Below are positions 47,972-58,014 of a stretch of 64,000 nucleotides of DNA, piece after piece; within the stretch, counting starts at the first letter, position 1, and each line of letters opens with the position of its first letter. Where the stretch lies: the NCBI GenBank assembly GCA_017307855.1, contig JAFKGD010000002.1, positions 372,001 through 436,000 on the forward strand, in the 5' to 3' direction. This DNA comes from Burkholderiales bacterium. Its GTDB lineage: Bacteria > Pseudomonadota > Gammaproteobacteria > Burkholderiales > Burkholderiaceae_C. Both the position numbers and the translations under genes were made by a program. The notes under the pieces are model-generated. The model was given only the letters and a program-made list of their open reading frames with translations, made no database searches and was not told where the DNA came from.

Positions 47972-49183
47972 ATGTCCCAGACCGCATCCCTCTTCCAGCA
48001 CGTTCCGGCCTACGCTGGCGATCCCATCCTCTCGCTGATGGAAGACTTTCAGAAGGATCCGCGGCCGGACAAGGTGAGCCTGTCGATCGGCCTGTACTTC
48101 GACGAGGAAGGACGCCTGCCAGTGCTGGAATCGGCCCGCCGTGCCGAATCGGCCCTGCTGTCGAACATCGGCCCACGCTCCTATCTGCCGATGGAAGGCG
48201 CGGCCGATTACCGCGCCGCCGTGCAGAAGCTGGTGTTCGGTGCCGAACATCCCGCGCTCAAGGCCGGCCGCATCGCCACCATCCAGACGCTGGGCGGATC
48301 GGGTGCGCTCAAGGTGGGCGCCGACTTCATCAAGCGCTACTTCCCCAATGCCGAGGTGTGGGTGAGCGATCCCACGTGGGAAAACCACGTCGCGCTGTTC
48401 GAGGGCGCCGGCTTCAAGGTCCACACCTATCCGTACTACGACGCGGCCACCGGCGCCCTGCGCTTCGACGACCTCATTGCCAAATTCGAGACCCTGCCCG
48501 CCGGCAGCATCGTGCTGATGCACGCGAGCTGCCACAACCCCACGGGTGTCGACCTCACGCAGGACCAGTGGCGCGCCGTGCTGCCGGTGATCCAGAAGCG
48601 CGGCCTGATCCCGTTCGTCGACATGGCCTACCAGGGCTTCGGCGACGGCCTGGCCGACGATGCCTTCGCACCGCGTGCCATGGCCGAGGCCGGCATCCAG
48701 TGCTTCATCGCGAATTCGTTCTCCAAGAACTTCTCGCTGTACGGCGAGCGATGCGGCGGCCTGTCGGTGGTGTGCACCGATGCCGAAGCCGCCAGCACGG
48801 TGCTGGGCCAACTCAAGGCCACGGTGCGCCGCAACTACTCCTCGCCGCCCACTCACGGCGCCCGCATCATCACGGCCGTGCTGCAATCGCCCGAGCTGTT
48901 CAAGCTGTGGGAAGACGAACTGGCCCAGATGCGCGGCCGCATCAAGGCCATGCGCCAGGGCCTGTTCGACGTACTGGACGCCCGCTTCAAGGGCGAGCGC
49001 GATTTCAACTACTTCCTCACGCAACGGGGCATGTTCAGCTACACCGGCCTGTCGGAAGCGCAGGTGGCGCGCCTGCTGAAAGACCACGGCGTGTATCTGG
49101 TGCGGTCGGGCCGGATGTGCATGTCGGGCCTGTCAACCAGGAACGTCGAACGCGTGGCCGAAGCCGTCGCGGCGGTTCTCTGA
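47972..49183 (+). CDS. Aromatic amino acid aminotransferase (TyrB/AspC type)
   Basis: A 403-residue class I PLP aminotransferase. It has [18 protein letters not shown], a [15 protein letters not shown] segment with the PLP-contacting Asn-Pro-Thr-Gly, [12 protein letters not shown], the Schiff-base Lys in [16 protein letters not shown], and a C-terminal Arg in [11 protein letters not shown]. It resembles TyrB, which transfers amino groups between aromatic amino acids and 2-oxoglutarate. As first gene of the kyn cluster it may act on tryptophan or kynurenine; the substrate is not proven by sequence. ATG 47972 follows a weak ribosome site (GCGAGA). RidA starts 21 bases after the stop. Confidence 0.88.
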   Translation: MSQTASLFQHVPAYAGDPILSLMEDFQKDPRPDKVSLSIGLYFDEEGRLPVLESARRAESALLSNIGPRSYLPMEGAADYRAAVQKLVFGAEHPALKAGRIATIQTLGGSGALKVGADFIKRYFPNAEVWVSDPTWENHVALFEGAGFKVHTYPYYDAATGALRFDDLIAKFETLPAGSIVLMHASCHNPTGVDLTQDQWRAVLPVIQKRGLIPFVDMAYQGFGDGLADDAFAPRAMAEAGIQCFIANSFSKNFSLYGERCGGLSVVCTDAEAASTVLGQLKATVRRNYSSPPTHGARIITAVLQSPELFKLWEDELAQMRGRIKAMRQGLFDVLDARFKGERDFNYFLTQRGMFSYTGLSEAQVARLLKDHGVYLVRSGRMCMSGLSTRNVERVAEAVAAVL

Positions 49184-49204
49184 GCTGAATCGCAGGCCAC
49201 GCGT

Positions 49205-49588
49205 ATGAAGGAAGTCATCGACGTCGGGCTGCCGCCGCTCAAGCAGCCCTTCTCGTGGGCCGTGAAGTCGGCCGGCATGCTGTTCACCGCGCACGGCCCC
49301 GTGCGCACCGATGGCACGATCGATACCGGCACCATCGAGGAGCAGGCCCGCCTGACCTTCACCAACCTGCGCCGTGCAGTGCAGGCAGCCGGCGGCGGCA
49401 TGCACGACGTCACGCAGGTGCTGATCTACATGACCGACGTGGCCGACATGCCGGCCATCGACGCGGTGTACCGCGAATTCTTCAAGCCGCCGTGGCCCAA
49501 CCGTTCCAGTGCCGCCGTGGCCGGCCTGGTCGTGCCGGGCATGAAGATCGAGATCGTGGCCTACGCCATGATCCCTGCCGCCGCCTGA
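49205..49588 (+). CDS. RidA-family enamine/imine deaminase
   Basis: A 127-residue member of the YjgF/YER057c/UK114 family, which hydrolyses reactive enamine or imine intermediates of PLP enzymes. It has QARLTFTNLRRAVQAAGG, VLIYMTDVADMPAIDAVYREFF and a C-terminal VPGMKIEIVAYAM with the usual Glu region; the catalytic Arg corresponds to the R of NRSSAAVAGL. It lies 21 bases after the aminotransferase and 26 before kynB, so it probably protects that pathway or works on its imine product. Confidence 0.88.
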   Translation: MKEVIDVGLPPLKQPFSWAVKSAGMLFTAHGPVRTDGTIDTGTIEEQARLTFTNLRRAVQAAGGGMHDVTQVLIYMTDVADMPAIDAVYREFFKPPWPNRSSAAVAGLVVPGMKIEIVAYAMIPAAA

Positions 49589-49614
49589 GGCTCACGCCCG
49601 CAACGACGCCGGCC

Positions 49615-50259
49615 ATGCGTGCGCCTGAACGACTCCTCTGGGACATCTCGCCGCCCGTGCATGCGGGCAGCCCGGTGTTCCCGGGCGACACGGCCTACAG
49701 CCAGCAGTGGGCCGCCACCATCGGCCCGGGTTGCCCTGTCAACGTCAGCGCCGTCACGATGTCGCCGCACGTGGGGGCGCATGCCGACGCGCCGCTGCAC
49801 TACGAGGCCGGCGGCGCGAGCATTGGCGAGGTGCCGCTGGCGCCTTTCATCGGGCCCTGCCGCGTGATCCATGCCATCGCGCGCGGACCGCTGGTGCGGT
49901 GGGAGCACATTGCGCATGCCATCGACGATGCCTTGCCGCCGCGCGTGCTGGTGCGCACTTACGAGCGCATGCCGGTCGACCGCTGGGACGCGCGGCTGGC
50001 CGCCTACGCGCCCGACGTCGTCGAGCGCCTGGCCGACCGCGGCGTGCTGCTGATCGGCATCGACACCGCCAGCATCGACCCGGCCGACAGCAAGCAGCTT
50101 CCCAGCCACCAGGTGATCCGCCGGCGCGGCCTGCGTGTGCTGGAGAACCTGGTACTCGACGCCGTTGCCGAGGGCGACTACGAACTCATCGCCCTGCCTT
50201 TGAGGCTCACCACGGCGGATGCCAGCCCCGTGCGCGCCGTGTTGCGCGCATTGACCTGA
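49615..50259 (+). CDS. kynB: Arylformamidase (kynurenine formamidase) KynB
   Basis: A 214-residue zinc hydrolase that converts N-formyl-kynurenine to kynurenine. The metal motif is SPHVGAHADAPLHYE (HxGxHxDxPxH). DISPPVHAGSPVFPGD at the start and GIDTASIDPADSKQLPSHQV near the end are KynB signatures. The start is ATG 49615, 26 bases after ridA; kynA follows after 75 bases. This and KynA supply the first two steps of oxidative tryptophan breakdown. Confidence 0.95.
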   Translation: MRAPERLLWDISPPVHAGSPVFPGDTAYSQQWAATIGPGCPVNVSAVTMSPHVGAHADAPLHYEAGGASIGEVPLAPFIGPCRVIHAIARGPLVRWEHIAHAIDDALPPRVLVRTYERMPVDRWDARLAAYAPDVVERLADRGVLLIGIDTASIDPADSKQLPSHQVIRRRGLRVLENLVLDAVAEGDYELIALPLRLTTADASPVRAVLRALT

Positions 50260-50334
50260 ACCTGCCCATTGCCACTGCCGGCCCGCTTCGTGCATGCCGG
50301 CCGTACTCGACCCAAGAGCGCCCGGAGCCGTCCC

Positions 50335-51174
50335 ATGAGTGAAACCGAACGCATCGTCCATGAAGAAAAGGCCCAGCTCGACTTCAGCCAGTCGATGAGC
50401 TACGGCGACTATCTGCATCTCGACGAGATCCTCAACGCGCAGCATCCGCTGTCGCCCGCGCATGACGAGATGCTGTTCATCGTGCAGCACCAGACCAGCG
50501 AGCTCTGGATGAAGCTGATGCTGCACGAACTGCGGGCCGCCATCCGCGCCATCGGCGCCGAGCAGTTGCCCGACGCCTTCAAGATGCTGGCGCGCGTCAG
50601 CCGCATCATGGAGCAGCTGGTGGGCGCATGGACGGTGCTCTCGACCATGACGCCGCCCGAGTACAGCGCCATGCGCCCCTATCTGGCCAGCTCCAGCGGC
50701 TTCCAGAGCGCGCAGTACCGCTGCATCGAGTTCGCCCTGGGCAACAAGAACGCCGCCATGCTCAAGCCGCACGCGCACCGGCCCGACCTGCTGGCGCAGG
50801 TGGACGCGGCTTGGCGATCGCCCTCGCTGTACGACGAGGCGCTGCGCCTGCTGCAGCGGCGCGGCGTGCCCCTGCCGGCGGACTACCTCGACCGCGACTG
50901 GACGCAGCCCTATGTGGCCAGCGACGCCGTCGAGGAAGCCTGGCTCACCGTCTATCGCGACCCGCATGCCTACTGGGACCTGTACCAGCTGGGCGAGAAG
51001 CTCACCGACATCGAGGACGCTTTCCGCCTCTGGCGCTTCCGCCACGTCACCACGGTGGAACGCGTGATCGGCTTCAAGCGCGGCACCGGCGGCACCGGCG
51101 GGGTGAGCTATCTGCGCAAGATGCTCGATGTGGTGCTGTTCCCCGAGATCTGGAAGCTGCGCACGGATCTGTGA
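50335..51174 (+). CDS. kynA: Tryptophan 2,3-dioxygenase KynA
   Basis: A haem enzyme of 279 residues that opens the indole ring of L-tryptophan to N-formyl-kynurenine. Family marks are [37 protein letters not shown], the Arg-rich [14 protein letters not shown] and the proximal haem His in [20 protein letters not shown]. The start is ATG 50335, with GGAG upstream. It is the last gene of the cluster; no kynU (kynureninase) follows. Confidence 0.96.
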   Translation: MSETERIVHEEKAQLDFSQSMSYGDYLHLDEILNAQHPLSPAHDEMLFIVQHQTSELWMKLMLHELRAAIRAIGAEQLPDAFKMLARVSRIMEQLVGAWTVLSTMTPPEYSAMRPYLASSSGFQSAQYRCIEFALGNKNAAMLKPHAHRPDLLAQVDAAWRSPSLYDEALRLLQRRGVPLPADYLDRDWTQPYVASDAVEEAWLTVYRDPHAYWDLYQLGEKLTDIEDAFRLWRFRHVTTVERVIGFKRGTGGTGGVSYLRKMLDVVLFPEIWKLRTDL

Positions 51175-51202
51175 CCTGCTGCGCGGGGCCAAGCGGCGGC
51201 CG

Positions 51203-52405
51203 TCAGAGCCGCCCGCCGTACAGCCACGGCACGTCGAGGATGTGCCGGCCCAGCAGTCCCACCGACAGGTCACGTCCCCAACGCATCGGCCCGGTGAGGT
51301 GGAAGATGCGGCCGTTGCGGCGCGAGCGGGCCTGCACGCGCGAGGCGCGCGCCCAGCGCAAGCGGGCGTAGCGGGCCAGCACTTCCTCGACCTCCAGTTC
51401 GCCGCACAGCGCGAGCGACTGGCCGAGCACGTAGGCATCCTCGATCGCCATGCCCGCGCCCTGCGCCAGGTAAGGCCGCATGGGATGCGCGGCATCGCCC
51501 AGCAGGGCAACGCGTCCCCGCACCATCTGCGCGGCCGCAGCCAGTGGCATGCGGTCGCACAACACCCAGAGGCCCCATGCAGGTGCGGCCTGCAGCAGAT
51601 CCTGCAGCGGCGTACAGACGGGGCCCATGGAAGCACGCAGGTCGGCCGCCACCGCCGCATGGTCCCAGCCTTCGGTATCGCCGTCGAGTTCGCCGTGCAC
51701 GAAGGCCACGAGGTTGAGCAGTTCGCCACGCCGCACCGGATAGCTGATGACATGAAGGCGCGGCCCGAGCCAGGCCGTGACGTCGTTGGAGCGCAGCGCG
51801 GCCGGCAGCGCGGCCTGCGGCACCAGCGCGCGGTAAGCCAGATGGCCGGTGGGCGTGGCCGGACCGTCGTTCCACGTCAGTTCGCGCACGCGGCTCCAGA
51901 TGCCGTCGGCGCCCACCAGTGCATCGCCTTCGACAGGCTCGGCCTGTCCGGCCAGTTTCACCTGTACGCCGGTGCCCACGACGTCGAGTTCGCCCACACG
52001 GGCATCGACGTTCAGCGCCACGTCATCGCGTGTCTGCACGGCCACCAGCAGCAACGCATGCAGGTCCGCGCGATGGAGCGTGGCGTAGGGCGCGCCGTAG
52101 CGGTCGGCGATCTCGCGGCCCAGGCCCATGTGGCCGATGTCGTGACCCGTGACGGCGCTGCGCACACGCAGGCGGCCGGGAAAGGCGGCCACGCTCTCCA
52201 GCGCTGACGACAGGTCCCATTCCGCCAGCAAGCGCGTCACGTTCGGCCCGAGCTGCAGGCCGGCCCCGACTTCGCCGAACTCGCGGGCCTGTTCGAACAC
52301 CCTCACCTGCCAGCCGGCACGCGCCGAAGCCAGCGCGGCCGCGAGGCCACCGATGCCGGCGCCCGCGATCAGCAGCTGCCGGGGATGACGTTGCGCATTC
52401 ACCAT
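51203..52405 (-). CDS. FAD-dependent monooxygenase (salicylate/3-hydroxybenzoate hydroxylase-like)
   Basis: A 400-residue flavin hydroxylase of the PHBH fold. It has the FAD motif LLIAGAGIGGLAAALASARA, the DALVGADGIWSRVR motif (GD/DG fingerprint) and GDAAHPMRPYLAQGAGMAIED. Such enzymes hydroxylate aromatic rings with NAD(P)H and O2. The substrate cannot be fixed; salicylate, hydroxybenzoate or kynurenine-type acids are possible. The start is ATG 52405. It converges on kynA with 28 bases between. A role in aromatic breakdown with the Kyn genes is an inference from neighbourhood only. Confidence 0.87.
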   Translation of the reverse strand: MVNAQRHPRQLLIAGAGIGGLAAALASARAGWQVRVFEQAREFGEVGAGLQLGPNVTRLLAEWDLSSALESVAAFPGRLRVRSAVTGHDIGHMGLGREIADRYGAPYATLHRADLHALLLVAVQTRDDVALNVDARVGELDVVGTGVQVKLAGQAEPVEGDALVGADGIWSRVRELTWNDGPATPTGHLAYRALVPQAALPAALRSNDVTAWLGPRLHVISYPVRRGELLNLVAFVHGELDGDTEGWDHAAVAADLRASMGPVCTPLQDLLQAAPAWGLWVLCDRMPLAAAAQMVRGRVALLGDAAHPMRPYLAQGAGMAIEDAYVLGQSLALCGELEVEEVLARYARLRWARASRVQARSRRNGRIFHLTGPMRWGRDLSVGLLGRHILDVPWLYGGRL

Positions 52406-52451
52406 GCGCGCGATTGTGCCGCCCTGCCTGCGCCCGGTGCGTTGCGCACCG

Positions 52452-52706
52452 TCAGGCCGTGGGGGATTTGGATCTGGAATGGCGCGACACCGGCGCCGCG
52501 ACCGTGGTCTCTTTCGGCGGTGTGCTGCACGGCCCGCAGCTCTCGCAGGCGCCGCAACCGGGATCGCGCGCGATCACTGCCGCCAGTTGCGGCCGCCGGC
52601 TGCCCACGCGCCTGGCGAGCGCTGCGCGCCAGCGCCGCGGCATCGCGTACCACGCCGCGTAGCCTGCGGCGACCAGAACGATCAGGGTGACGATCACCGC
52701 CTGCAT
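52452..52706 (-). CDS. Small Cys-rich membrane protein, FeoB-associated type
   Basis: An 84-residue protein with one N-terminal membrane helix (residues 1-25, QAVIVTLIVLVAAGYAAWYA), a basic stretch, then CGACESCGPC. That Cys cluster after a single helix is the mark of the FeoB-associated Cys-rich family. ATG 52706 lies one base after the feoB stop, with GGAGGGG six bases upstream, so it belongs to the feo operon. It may bind iron or a cluster on the cytoplasmic side, acting in place of FeoC (inference). Confidence 0.75.
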   Translation of the reverse strand: MQAVIVTLIVLVAAGYAAWYAMPRRWRAALARRVGSRRPQLAAVIARDPGCGACESCGPCSTPPKETTVAAPVSRHSRSKSPTA

Positions 52707-52707
52707 C

Positions 52708-54582
52708 TCAACCCCCTCCCCATGCCAGCGCGACGCGGTAGGTGACGAAACTTGCCGCATAGGCCAGCGCAAAAAGGTAGGACGCCATGAACAGCGGGTA
52801 CCGCCATGAATTGGTCTCGCGCCGCACGGTCGCGAGCGTGGACAGGCATTGCGGCGCGAACACGTACCAGGCCAGCAGCGACAGCGCCGTGGCCAGTGAC
52901 CAGCCCTGCGCCAGCACCGGCATCAGCGCGCCGGCCGTGTCTTCGCCGGCGTTCGCCAGCGAGTAGACGGTGCCCAACGCACCCACGGCGACCTCGCGCG
53001 CGGCCAGGCCCGGCACCAGCGCGATGGAGATCTGCCAGTTGAAGCCGATGGGCGCAAACACGTACTGCAGCACATGGCCCAGCCGCCCGGCCAGGCTGTA
53101 TTCGATGGCCGGCCCGGTGGCGCCTGGTGGAGGCGACGGGAACGACGACAGGAACCACAGCAGCACCATGAGCGCGAGGATGATGGTGCCCACACGCTTC
53201 ATGAAGATGGCCGCGCGCTCGTACAGGCCCAGCGCAAGGTTGCGCAGCCCCGGCAGGCGCCAGCCGGGCAGTTCCATCAGCAACGGCGCGGGCGCGCTGC
53301 TGGCACGGATGTGCTTGAACGCCCAGGCGACCGCCATCGCCGAGACGATGCCCGCGCCATACAGGATGAACAGCACCAGGCCCTGCAGGCTGAACACGGC
53401 GCCCACGGTGCGTTCGGGGATGAAGGCTCCGATCAGCAATGCGTAGACGGGCAGCCGCGCCGAACAGGTCATCAGAGGCGCCACCATGATGGTGACGAGC
53501 CGGTCACGCCAGTTGGAGATGGTGCGCGTGGCCATCACGCCCGGGATGGCGCAGGCAAAGCTCGACAGCAGCGGGATGAACGACCGGCCCGACAGTCCCA
53601 CCATGCCCATGGCGCGATCCAGCAGGAACGCGGCGCGCGGAAGGTAACCCGAATCTTCGAGCGCGAGGATGAAGGCGAAGAGGATCAAGATCTGCGGCAG
53701 GAACACCAGCACGCTGCCCGCGCCGGCAATGAAGCCGTCCACCAGCAGGCTGCGCAACACACCTTCCGGCATGTGCCGCGACAGCAGCGCGCCCAGCGTC
53801 TCGAAGCCGCCCTTGATGGCGTCCATGGGGGCTGCGGCCCAGCTGAACACGGCCTGGAACATGAGGAACAGCACCACGGCCAGAATCAGCGGGCCGCCCA
53901 CAGGGTGCAGCACCACGCGATCGAGCCGGTCGCCCAGCGTGGACGTGGCCGCGGGCATGCGCACCGCCGCCTGCAGGATCCGGCGCACCTCGGCCTGCGT
54001 GGCCATCACGCCGGCCACGTCGCTGCCCTGCCAGGCCGCGGAAAGCGAAGGCGTTGCCCGTCCGGAAGCAATGTGGCTGTCGAGCGCTGCCAGCAGCGCA
54101 TCGGCGCCGCCCTGACGCACACCCACCGTGTCGATCACCGGCAGGCCCAACTCGCGCGACAGCACCTCGCGGTCGATCACGAGCCCGCGCCGCTCGGCCA
54201 TGTCGCTCATGTTGAGCGCCAGCAGGACGGGAATGCCGAGGCCGCGAGCCTCCAGCACCAGCCGCAGGTTGAGGCGCAGGTTGGTGGCGTCGGTCACGCA
54301 GACCAGCAGGTCGGGCCGTGGCTCGCCTTCGCGCCGGCCCAGCACCACGTCGCGCGTGACGGCTTCGTCGGCCGACAGGGCGTTGAGACTGTAGGCGCCC
54401 GGCAGGTCGAGCACGCGCACGCTGTGGCCCGCAGGCGTGCGCAGGCTGCCTTCCTTGCGCTCCACCGTAACGCCGGCGTAGTTGGCCACTTTCTGGCGGC
54501 TGCCGGTCAGCAGGTTGAACAGCGCCGTCTTGCCGCAATTGGGGTTGCCCAGCAGCGCCAGGCGCACGGGCACGACGGTCAT
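52708..54582 (-). CDS. feoB: Ferrous iron transporter FeoB
   Basis: A 624-residue inner-membrane Fe(II) transporter, about 150 shorter than E. coli FeoB. The G domain shows GNPNCGKTALFNLLTG (G1), DLPGAYSLN (G3), NMSDMAE (G4) and an SIxxR-like G5 region. The membrane part has two Gate regions: SGRSFIPLLSSFACAIPGVM and GLAAREVAVGALG. The ATG at 54582 overlaps the feoA stop in an ATGA arrangement. The three-gene operon is feoA-feoB-Cys-rich partner. Confidence 0.95.
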   Translation of the reverse strand: MTVVPVRLALLGNPNCGKTALFNLLTGSRQKVANYAGVTVERKEGSLRTPAGHSVRVLDLPGAYSLNALSADEAVTRDVVLGRREGEPRPDLLVCVTDATNLRLNLRLVLEARGLGIPVLLALNMSDMAERRGLVIDREVLSRELGLPVIDTVGVRQGGADALLAALDSHIASGRATPSLSAAWQGSDVAGVMATQAEVRRILQAAVRMPAATSTLGDRLDRVVLHPVGGPLILAVVLFLMFQAVFSWAAAPMDAIKGGFETLGALLSRHMPEGVLRSLLVDGFIAGAGSVLVFLPQILILFAFILALEDSGYLPRAAFLLDRAMGMVGLSGRSFIPLLSSFACAIPGVMATRTISNWRDRLVTIMVAPLMTCSARLPVYALLIGAFIPERTVGAVFSLQGLVLFILYGAGIVSAMAVAWAFKHIRASSAPAPLLMELPGWRLPGLRNLALGLYERAAIFMKRVGTIILALMVLLWFLSSFPSPPPGATGPAIEYSLAGRLGHVLQYVFAPIGFNWQISIALVPGLAAREVAVGALGTVYSLANAGEDTAGALMPVLAQGWSLATALSLLAWYVFAPQCLSTLATVRRETNSWRYPLFMASYLFALAYAASFVTYRVALAWGGG

Positions 54583-54872
54583 GCCGCAGCCTCCGCGCCA
54601 GCGCCAGTCTGCACCTGGATCAGCGCCGCTTCGTGCCTGCGCAGCGCGAACGTGGTGCTGCCCACGCGCACGGCCAGCGGCTCGCCGCCCGGGAAGCCGC
54701 GCGCGATCACGCGAACGGGCTCGCCCGGCAGGAAGCCGATTTCCACCAGCCGCAGCACGAGTTCGCGCTCATGGGCATCGGTGGGCTCTCGGACCGAAAC
54801 GACAGTCGCAGCCCGGTGCATCACCAGCCCGTCCAGTCCTGTCGTCGCGGGCGCATCTGTTGTTGTCGTCAT
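54579..54872 (-). CDS. feoA: Ferrous iron transport protein FeoA
   Basis: A 97-residue SH3-like cytoplasmic partner of FeoB. It contains ELVLRLVEIGFLPGEPVRV and a terminal FALRRHEAALIQV, the FeoA pattern. I use ATG 54872; an in-frame GTG at 54881 adds three residues. The N-terminal 20 residues are longer than in E. coli FeoA. It is translationally coupled to feoB. The Fur-like site 25 bases upstream of the start implies iron repression. Confidence 0.88.
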   Translation of the reverse strand: MTTTTDAPATTGLDGLVMHRAATVVSVREPTDAHERELVLRLVEIGFLPGEPVRVIARGFPGGEPLAVRVGSTTFALRRHEAALIQVQTGAGAEAAA

Positions 54873-54896
54873 CTTGGACACCGCAGTCTCTCGGGA

Positions 54897-54915
54897 AATG
54901 AGAATTGTTCCCGAA
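54897..54915 (-). promoter_or_regulatory. Fur-box-like site of the feo operon
   Basis: The sequence AATGAGAATTGTTCCCGAA has one strong Fur half-site (AATGAGAAT) and a weaker second half (TTCCCGAA). It also sits in a TCGGGAA/TTCCCGA inverted repeat (54891-54914). Its position just upstream of feoA fits iron-dependent repression. Confidence 0.5.
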
Positions 54916-54981
54916 AACCCGCAAGACAGTCGTAACAGCGGCCATGCCCCTTGATGGCAGTCAATGAAAGACCAGGCAAAA

Positions 54982-55006
54982 AAAGGCGGCCCGGCGGGCC
55001 GCCTTT
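54982..55006 (-). terminator. Intrinsic terminator of acnA
   Basis: Perfect 11-base arms AAAGGCGGCCC and GGGCCGCCTTT around GGC. On the minus strand seven Ts end the stem, 24 bases after the acnA stop. Confidence 0.9.
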
Positions 55007-55029
55007 GCGGGTATGCGGCGAGCCGCCGG

Positions 55030-57933
55030 TCAGTCCGTCAGCAACTGGCGCAGCACGAAGGGCAGGATGCCGCCGTTGAGGTAGTAGTCGACCTCGATCG
55101 GCGTGTCGATGCGCAGCGTCACCACCACGATCTGCGTGCTGCCGTCGGCACGCGTGATGACCAGCTTGGCATCGCTTTGCGGCCTAAGTTCGCGGTCGGG
55201 GATGACGTCGATGACCTCATCCCCCGACAGGCCCAGCGTCTGCCACGAATCCGTGCCCTTGAACTGCAGCGGCAACACGCCCATGCCCACCAGGTTGGAG
55301 CGGTGGATGCGTTCGAAGCTGCGCGCCACCACGGCCTTGATGCCCAGCAGTTGCGTGCCCTTGGCAGCCCAGTCGCGGCTGGAGCCCGTGCCGTATTCCT
55401 CGCCCGCGAAGATCACCGTGGGCGTGCCGGAGGCGATGTACTTCATCGCCGCGTCGTAGATGAACATCTTCTGGCCGCCCGGCTGGAACAGCGTGACGCC
55501 GCCCTCTTCGCGCGATCCGTCGGCACCGGCGGGGATCATCAGGTTCTTGATGCGCACGTTGGCGAAGGTGCCGCGCATCATCACGTCGTGGTTGCCGCGG
55601 CGCGCGCCGTAGCTGTTGAAGTCGGCCTTCATCACGCCGTTGGCCAGCAGCCACTGGCCGGCTGGCGAGCTTTCCTTGATGGAGCCGGCCGGCGAGATGT
55701 GGTCGGTGGTGATGGAGTCGCCGAACAGCGCCATCACGCGCGCGCCCGTCACCGACACCGCGTTGGCCTCGCCCTGGGCCGTCTTGACCTGGCCGGGGTG
55801 CATCGAGCGCTCCAGCGTGAAGTCCCTGAAGAACGGCGGCTCGGCGATGTAGGTGCTGGCAGGCCAGTCATAGGTCTGCCCGGTGACGCCCTTGACCTTC
55901 TCCCACAGCTTGCCCGGCTCGCTCTTGACCATGCCGTAGTTCTTGCGGAAGGCCTTGCCGTTCATGGCGAACTTCAGCAGCGCGTGGATTTCCTCACTGG
56001 TGGGCCAGATGTCGCCCAGGTAGACGTCCTTGCCGCCCTTGCCCTGGCCGACCGGCTCGGTCATGAGGTCCTTGAGCACGGTGCCGGCGATGGCGTAGGC
56101 CACCACCAGCGGGGGGCTGGCCAGGAAGTTGGCCTTGAGGTTGGGATGGATCCGGGCTTCGAAGTTGCGGTTGCCCGAGAGCACGGCCGCGCAGACAAGG
56201 TCATTCTTGGTGATGGCCTCGTTGAGTTCGGGCGTGAGGTCACCCGCGTTGCCGATGCAGGTGGTGCAGCCGTAGCCCGCCAGCGCGAAGCCCAGCTTCT
56301 CCAGGTACGGCATCAGGCCGGTTTCGGTGAGGTACTCGGTGACGATGCGCGAGCCGGGGGCCAGCGAGGTCTTGATGTGCGGCTTGACCTTGAGGCCCGC
56401 CTCGACCGCCTTCTTGGCCAGCAGGCCCGCCGCCAGCAGCACGCTGGGATTGGAGGTGTTGGTGCAGCTGGTGATGGCGGCGATCAGCACGTCGCCGTTC
56501 CCGATGCTCACCTGCGGCGCCGCCGGCGCAGCCACGGCGGCCGTCGCATCGGCGTGCGCGGCCTCCAGCGTCGGCTTGTTGCCCTCCATCTCGGCGACGA
56601 AGCGCGGCGCGGCCGGCGCGGTGGGGGGGTTGTCGGGCACCTTGTCCAGCGGCGTCTCGCCATGGCGGCCCACCAGGTGGCGCGTCAGCAGCGTGCCGGC
56701 GGGCTGGTTGAAGCCGTTCTCGGCCGCCGGCTTGCTGAACAGCGAGGCGAATTGGGACTTCACGTTGCCCAGCTCGATGCGGTCCTGCGGCCGCTTGGGG
56801 CCGGCCAGGCTGGGGGTGACGTCGCCCAGATCCAGGCGAACGATCTGCGAGTAGTCGATCTCGCCGGCACGCGGCACGCCGAACAGGCCCTGGGCGCGGA
56901 AGTAGGCCTCGAAGGCCTCGATCTCGGCAGGCGTGCGCCCCGTTCCCCTGAAGTACTCGATGGTCTTCTCGTCCACCGGGAAGAAGCCCATGGTGGCGCC
57001 GTACTCGGGCGCCATGTTGCCGATGGTGGCGCGGTCGGGCAGCGCCAGCGTGCGGGTGCCTTCGCCGAAGAATTCGACGAACTTGCCCACCACCTTGTGC
57101 TTTCGCAGGATCTCCGTCACGGTGAGCACGAGATCGGTGGCCGTCACGCCTTCGCGCAGCTGGCCCGTGAGCTCGAAACCCACCACGTCGGGCGTGAGGA
57201 AATACACCGGCTGGCCCAGCATGGCTGCTTCTGCCTCGATGCCGCCGCAGCCCCAGGCGACGACGCCGATGCCGTTGATCATGGTGGTGTGGCTGTCGGT
57301 GCCCACGAGTGAATCGGGGTAGTGCACACCGTCGGCGGTCTTGTGTACGCCGCGTGCGAGGTACTCGAGATTCACCTGATGCACGATGCCGAAGCCCGGC
57401 GGCACGACGCCGAAGGTGTCGAAGGCCTGCATGCCCCATTTCATGAATTCGTAGCGCTCGCGATTGCGCTGGAACTCGAGCTTCATGTTGAGGTCGAGCG
57501 AATTCTTCTTGCCGTAGTAGTCGACCATCACCGAGTGGTCGACCACCAGGTCCACCGGGACCAGCGGCTCGATGCGCTTGGGATTCTTGCCCAGCTTCTG
57601 GGCCACGCTGCGCATGGCGGCCAGGTCGGCCAGCAGCGGCACGCCGGTGAAATCCTGCAGCACCACACGGGCCACCACAAAGGGGATCTCGTCCACGCGC
57701 TCGGCGTTGGGCTTCCAGTGCGCGAGCTGCTTGACGTGCTCGGCCGTCACCTTCTTGCCGTCGCAATTGCGCAGCACCGACTCGAGCACGATGCGGATGG
57801 ACACCGGCAGCCGGGAAACGGACGGGAGGGTCTTCGCCAGTTCCGGCAGCGAGAAGAACTTGCCGCTCTTGCCGGAGGCCGTCTTGAACGACTTGAGGGT
57901 GGAGGCGAAGGCGTGGGGTTGTTGTCGTGGCAT
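55030..57933 (-). CDS. acnA: Aconitate hydratase A
   Basis: A 967-residue iron-sulfur enzyme interconverting citrate and isocitrate, also an iron-responsive moonlighting RNA-binder in some bacteria. The cluster cysteines appear in [19 protein letters not shown] and [13 protein letters not shown]. Other marks are [30 protein letters not shown] and [16 protein letters not shown]. An Ala-rich insertion (about 475-500) lies before the first cluster Cys, which makes the protein longer than E. coli AcnA (891). The start is ATG 57933, with GGAG seven bases upstream. It lies between the feo genes and a second aconitase 3 kb away. Confidence 0.97.
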   Translation of the reverse strand: MPRQQPHAFASTLKSFKTASGKSGKFFSLPELAKTLPSVSRLPVSIRIVLESVLRNCDGKKVTAEHVKQLAHWKPNAERVDEIPFVVARVVLQDFTGVPLLADLAAMRSVAQKLGKNPKRIEPLVPVDLVVDHSVMVDYYGKKNSLDLNMKLEFQRNRERYEFMKWGMQAFDTFGVVPPGFGIVHQVNLEYLARGVHKTADGVHYPDSLVGTDSHTTMINGIGVVAWGCGGIEAEAAMLGQPVYFLTPDVVGFELTGQLREGVTATDLVLTVTEILRKHKVVGKFVEFFGEGTRTLALPDRATIGNMAPEYGATMGFFPVDEKTIEYFRGTGRTPAEIEAFEAYFRAQGLFGVPRAGEIDYSQIVRLDLGDVTPSLAGPKRPQDRIELGNVKSQFASLFSKPAAENGFNQPAGTLLTRHLVGRHGETPLDKVPDNPPTAPAAPRFVAEMEGNKPTLEAAHADATAAVAAPAAPQVSIGNGDVLIAAITSCTNTSNPSVLLAAGLLAKKAVEAGLKVKPHIKTSLAPGSRIVTEYLTETGLMPYLEKLGFALAGYGCTTCIGNAGDLTPELNEAITKNDLVCAAVLSGNRNFEARIHPNLKANFLASPPLVVAYAIAGTVLKDLMTEPVGQGKGGKDVYLGDIWPTSEEIHALLKFAMNGKAFRKNYGMVKSEPGKLWEKVKGVTGQTYDWPASTYIAEPPFFRDFTLERSMHPGQVKTAQGEANAVSVTGARVMALFGDSITTDHISPAGSIKESSPAGQWLLANGVMKADFNSYGARRGNHDVMMRGTFANVRIKNLMIPAGADGSREEGGVTLFQPGGQKMFIYDAAMKYIASGTPTVIFAGEEYGTGSSRDWAAKGTQLLGIKAVVARSFERIHRSNLVGMGVLPLQFKGTDSWQTLGLSGDEVIDVIPDRELRPQSDAKLVITRADGSTQIVVVTLRIDTPIEVDYYLNGGILPFVLRQLLTD

Positions 57934-58014
57934 CACATGACTCCAGAATGAGGCGGGAGAGGCTTCATTCTGGCAGCGTTCATGTGAGCCGGGCGTGACG
58001 GCCGGTAATACCGC

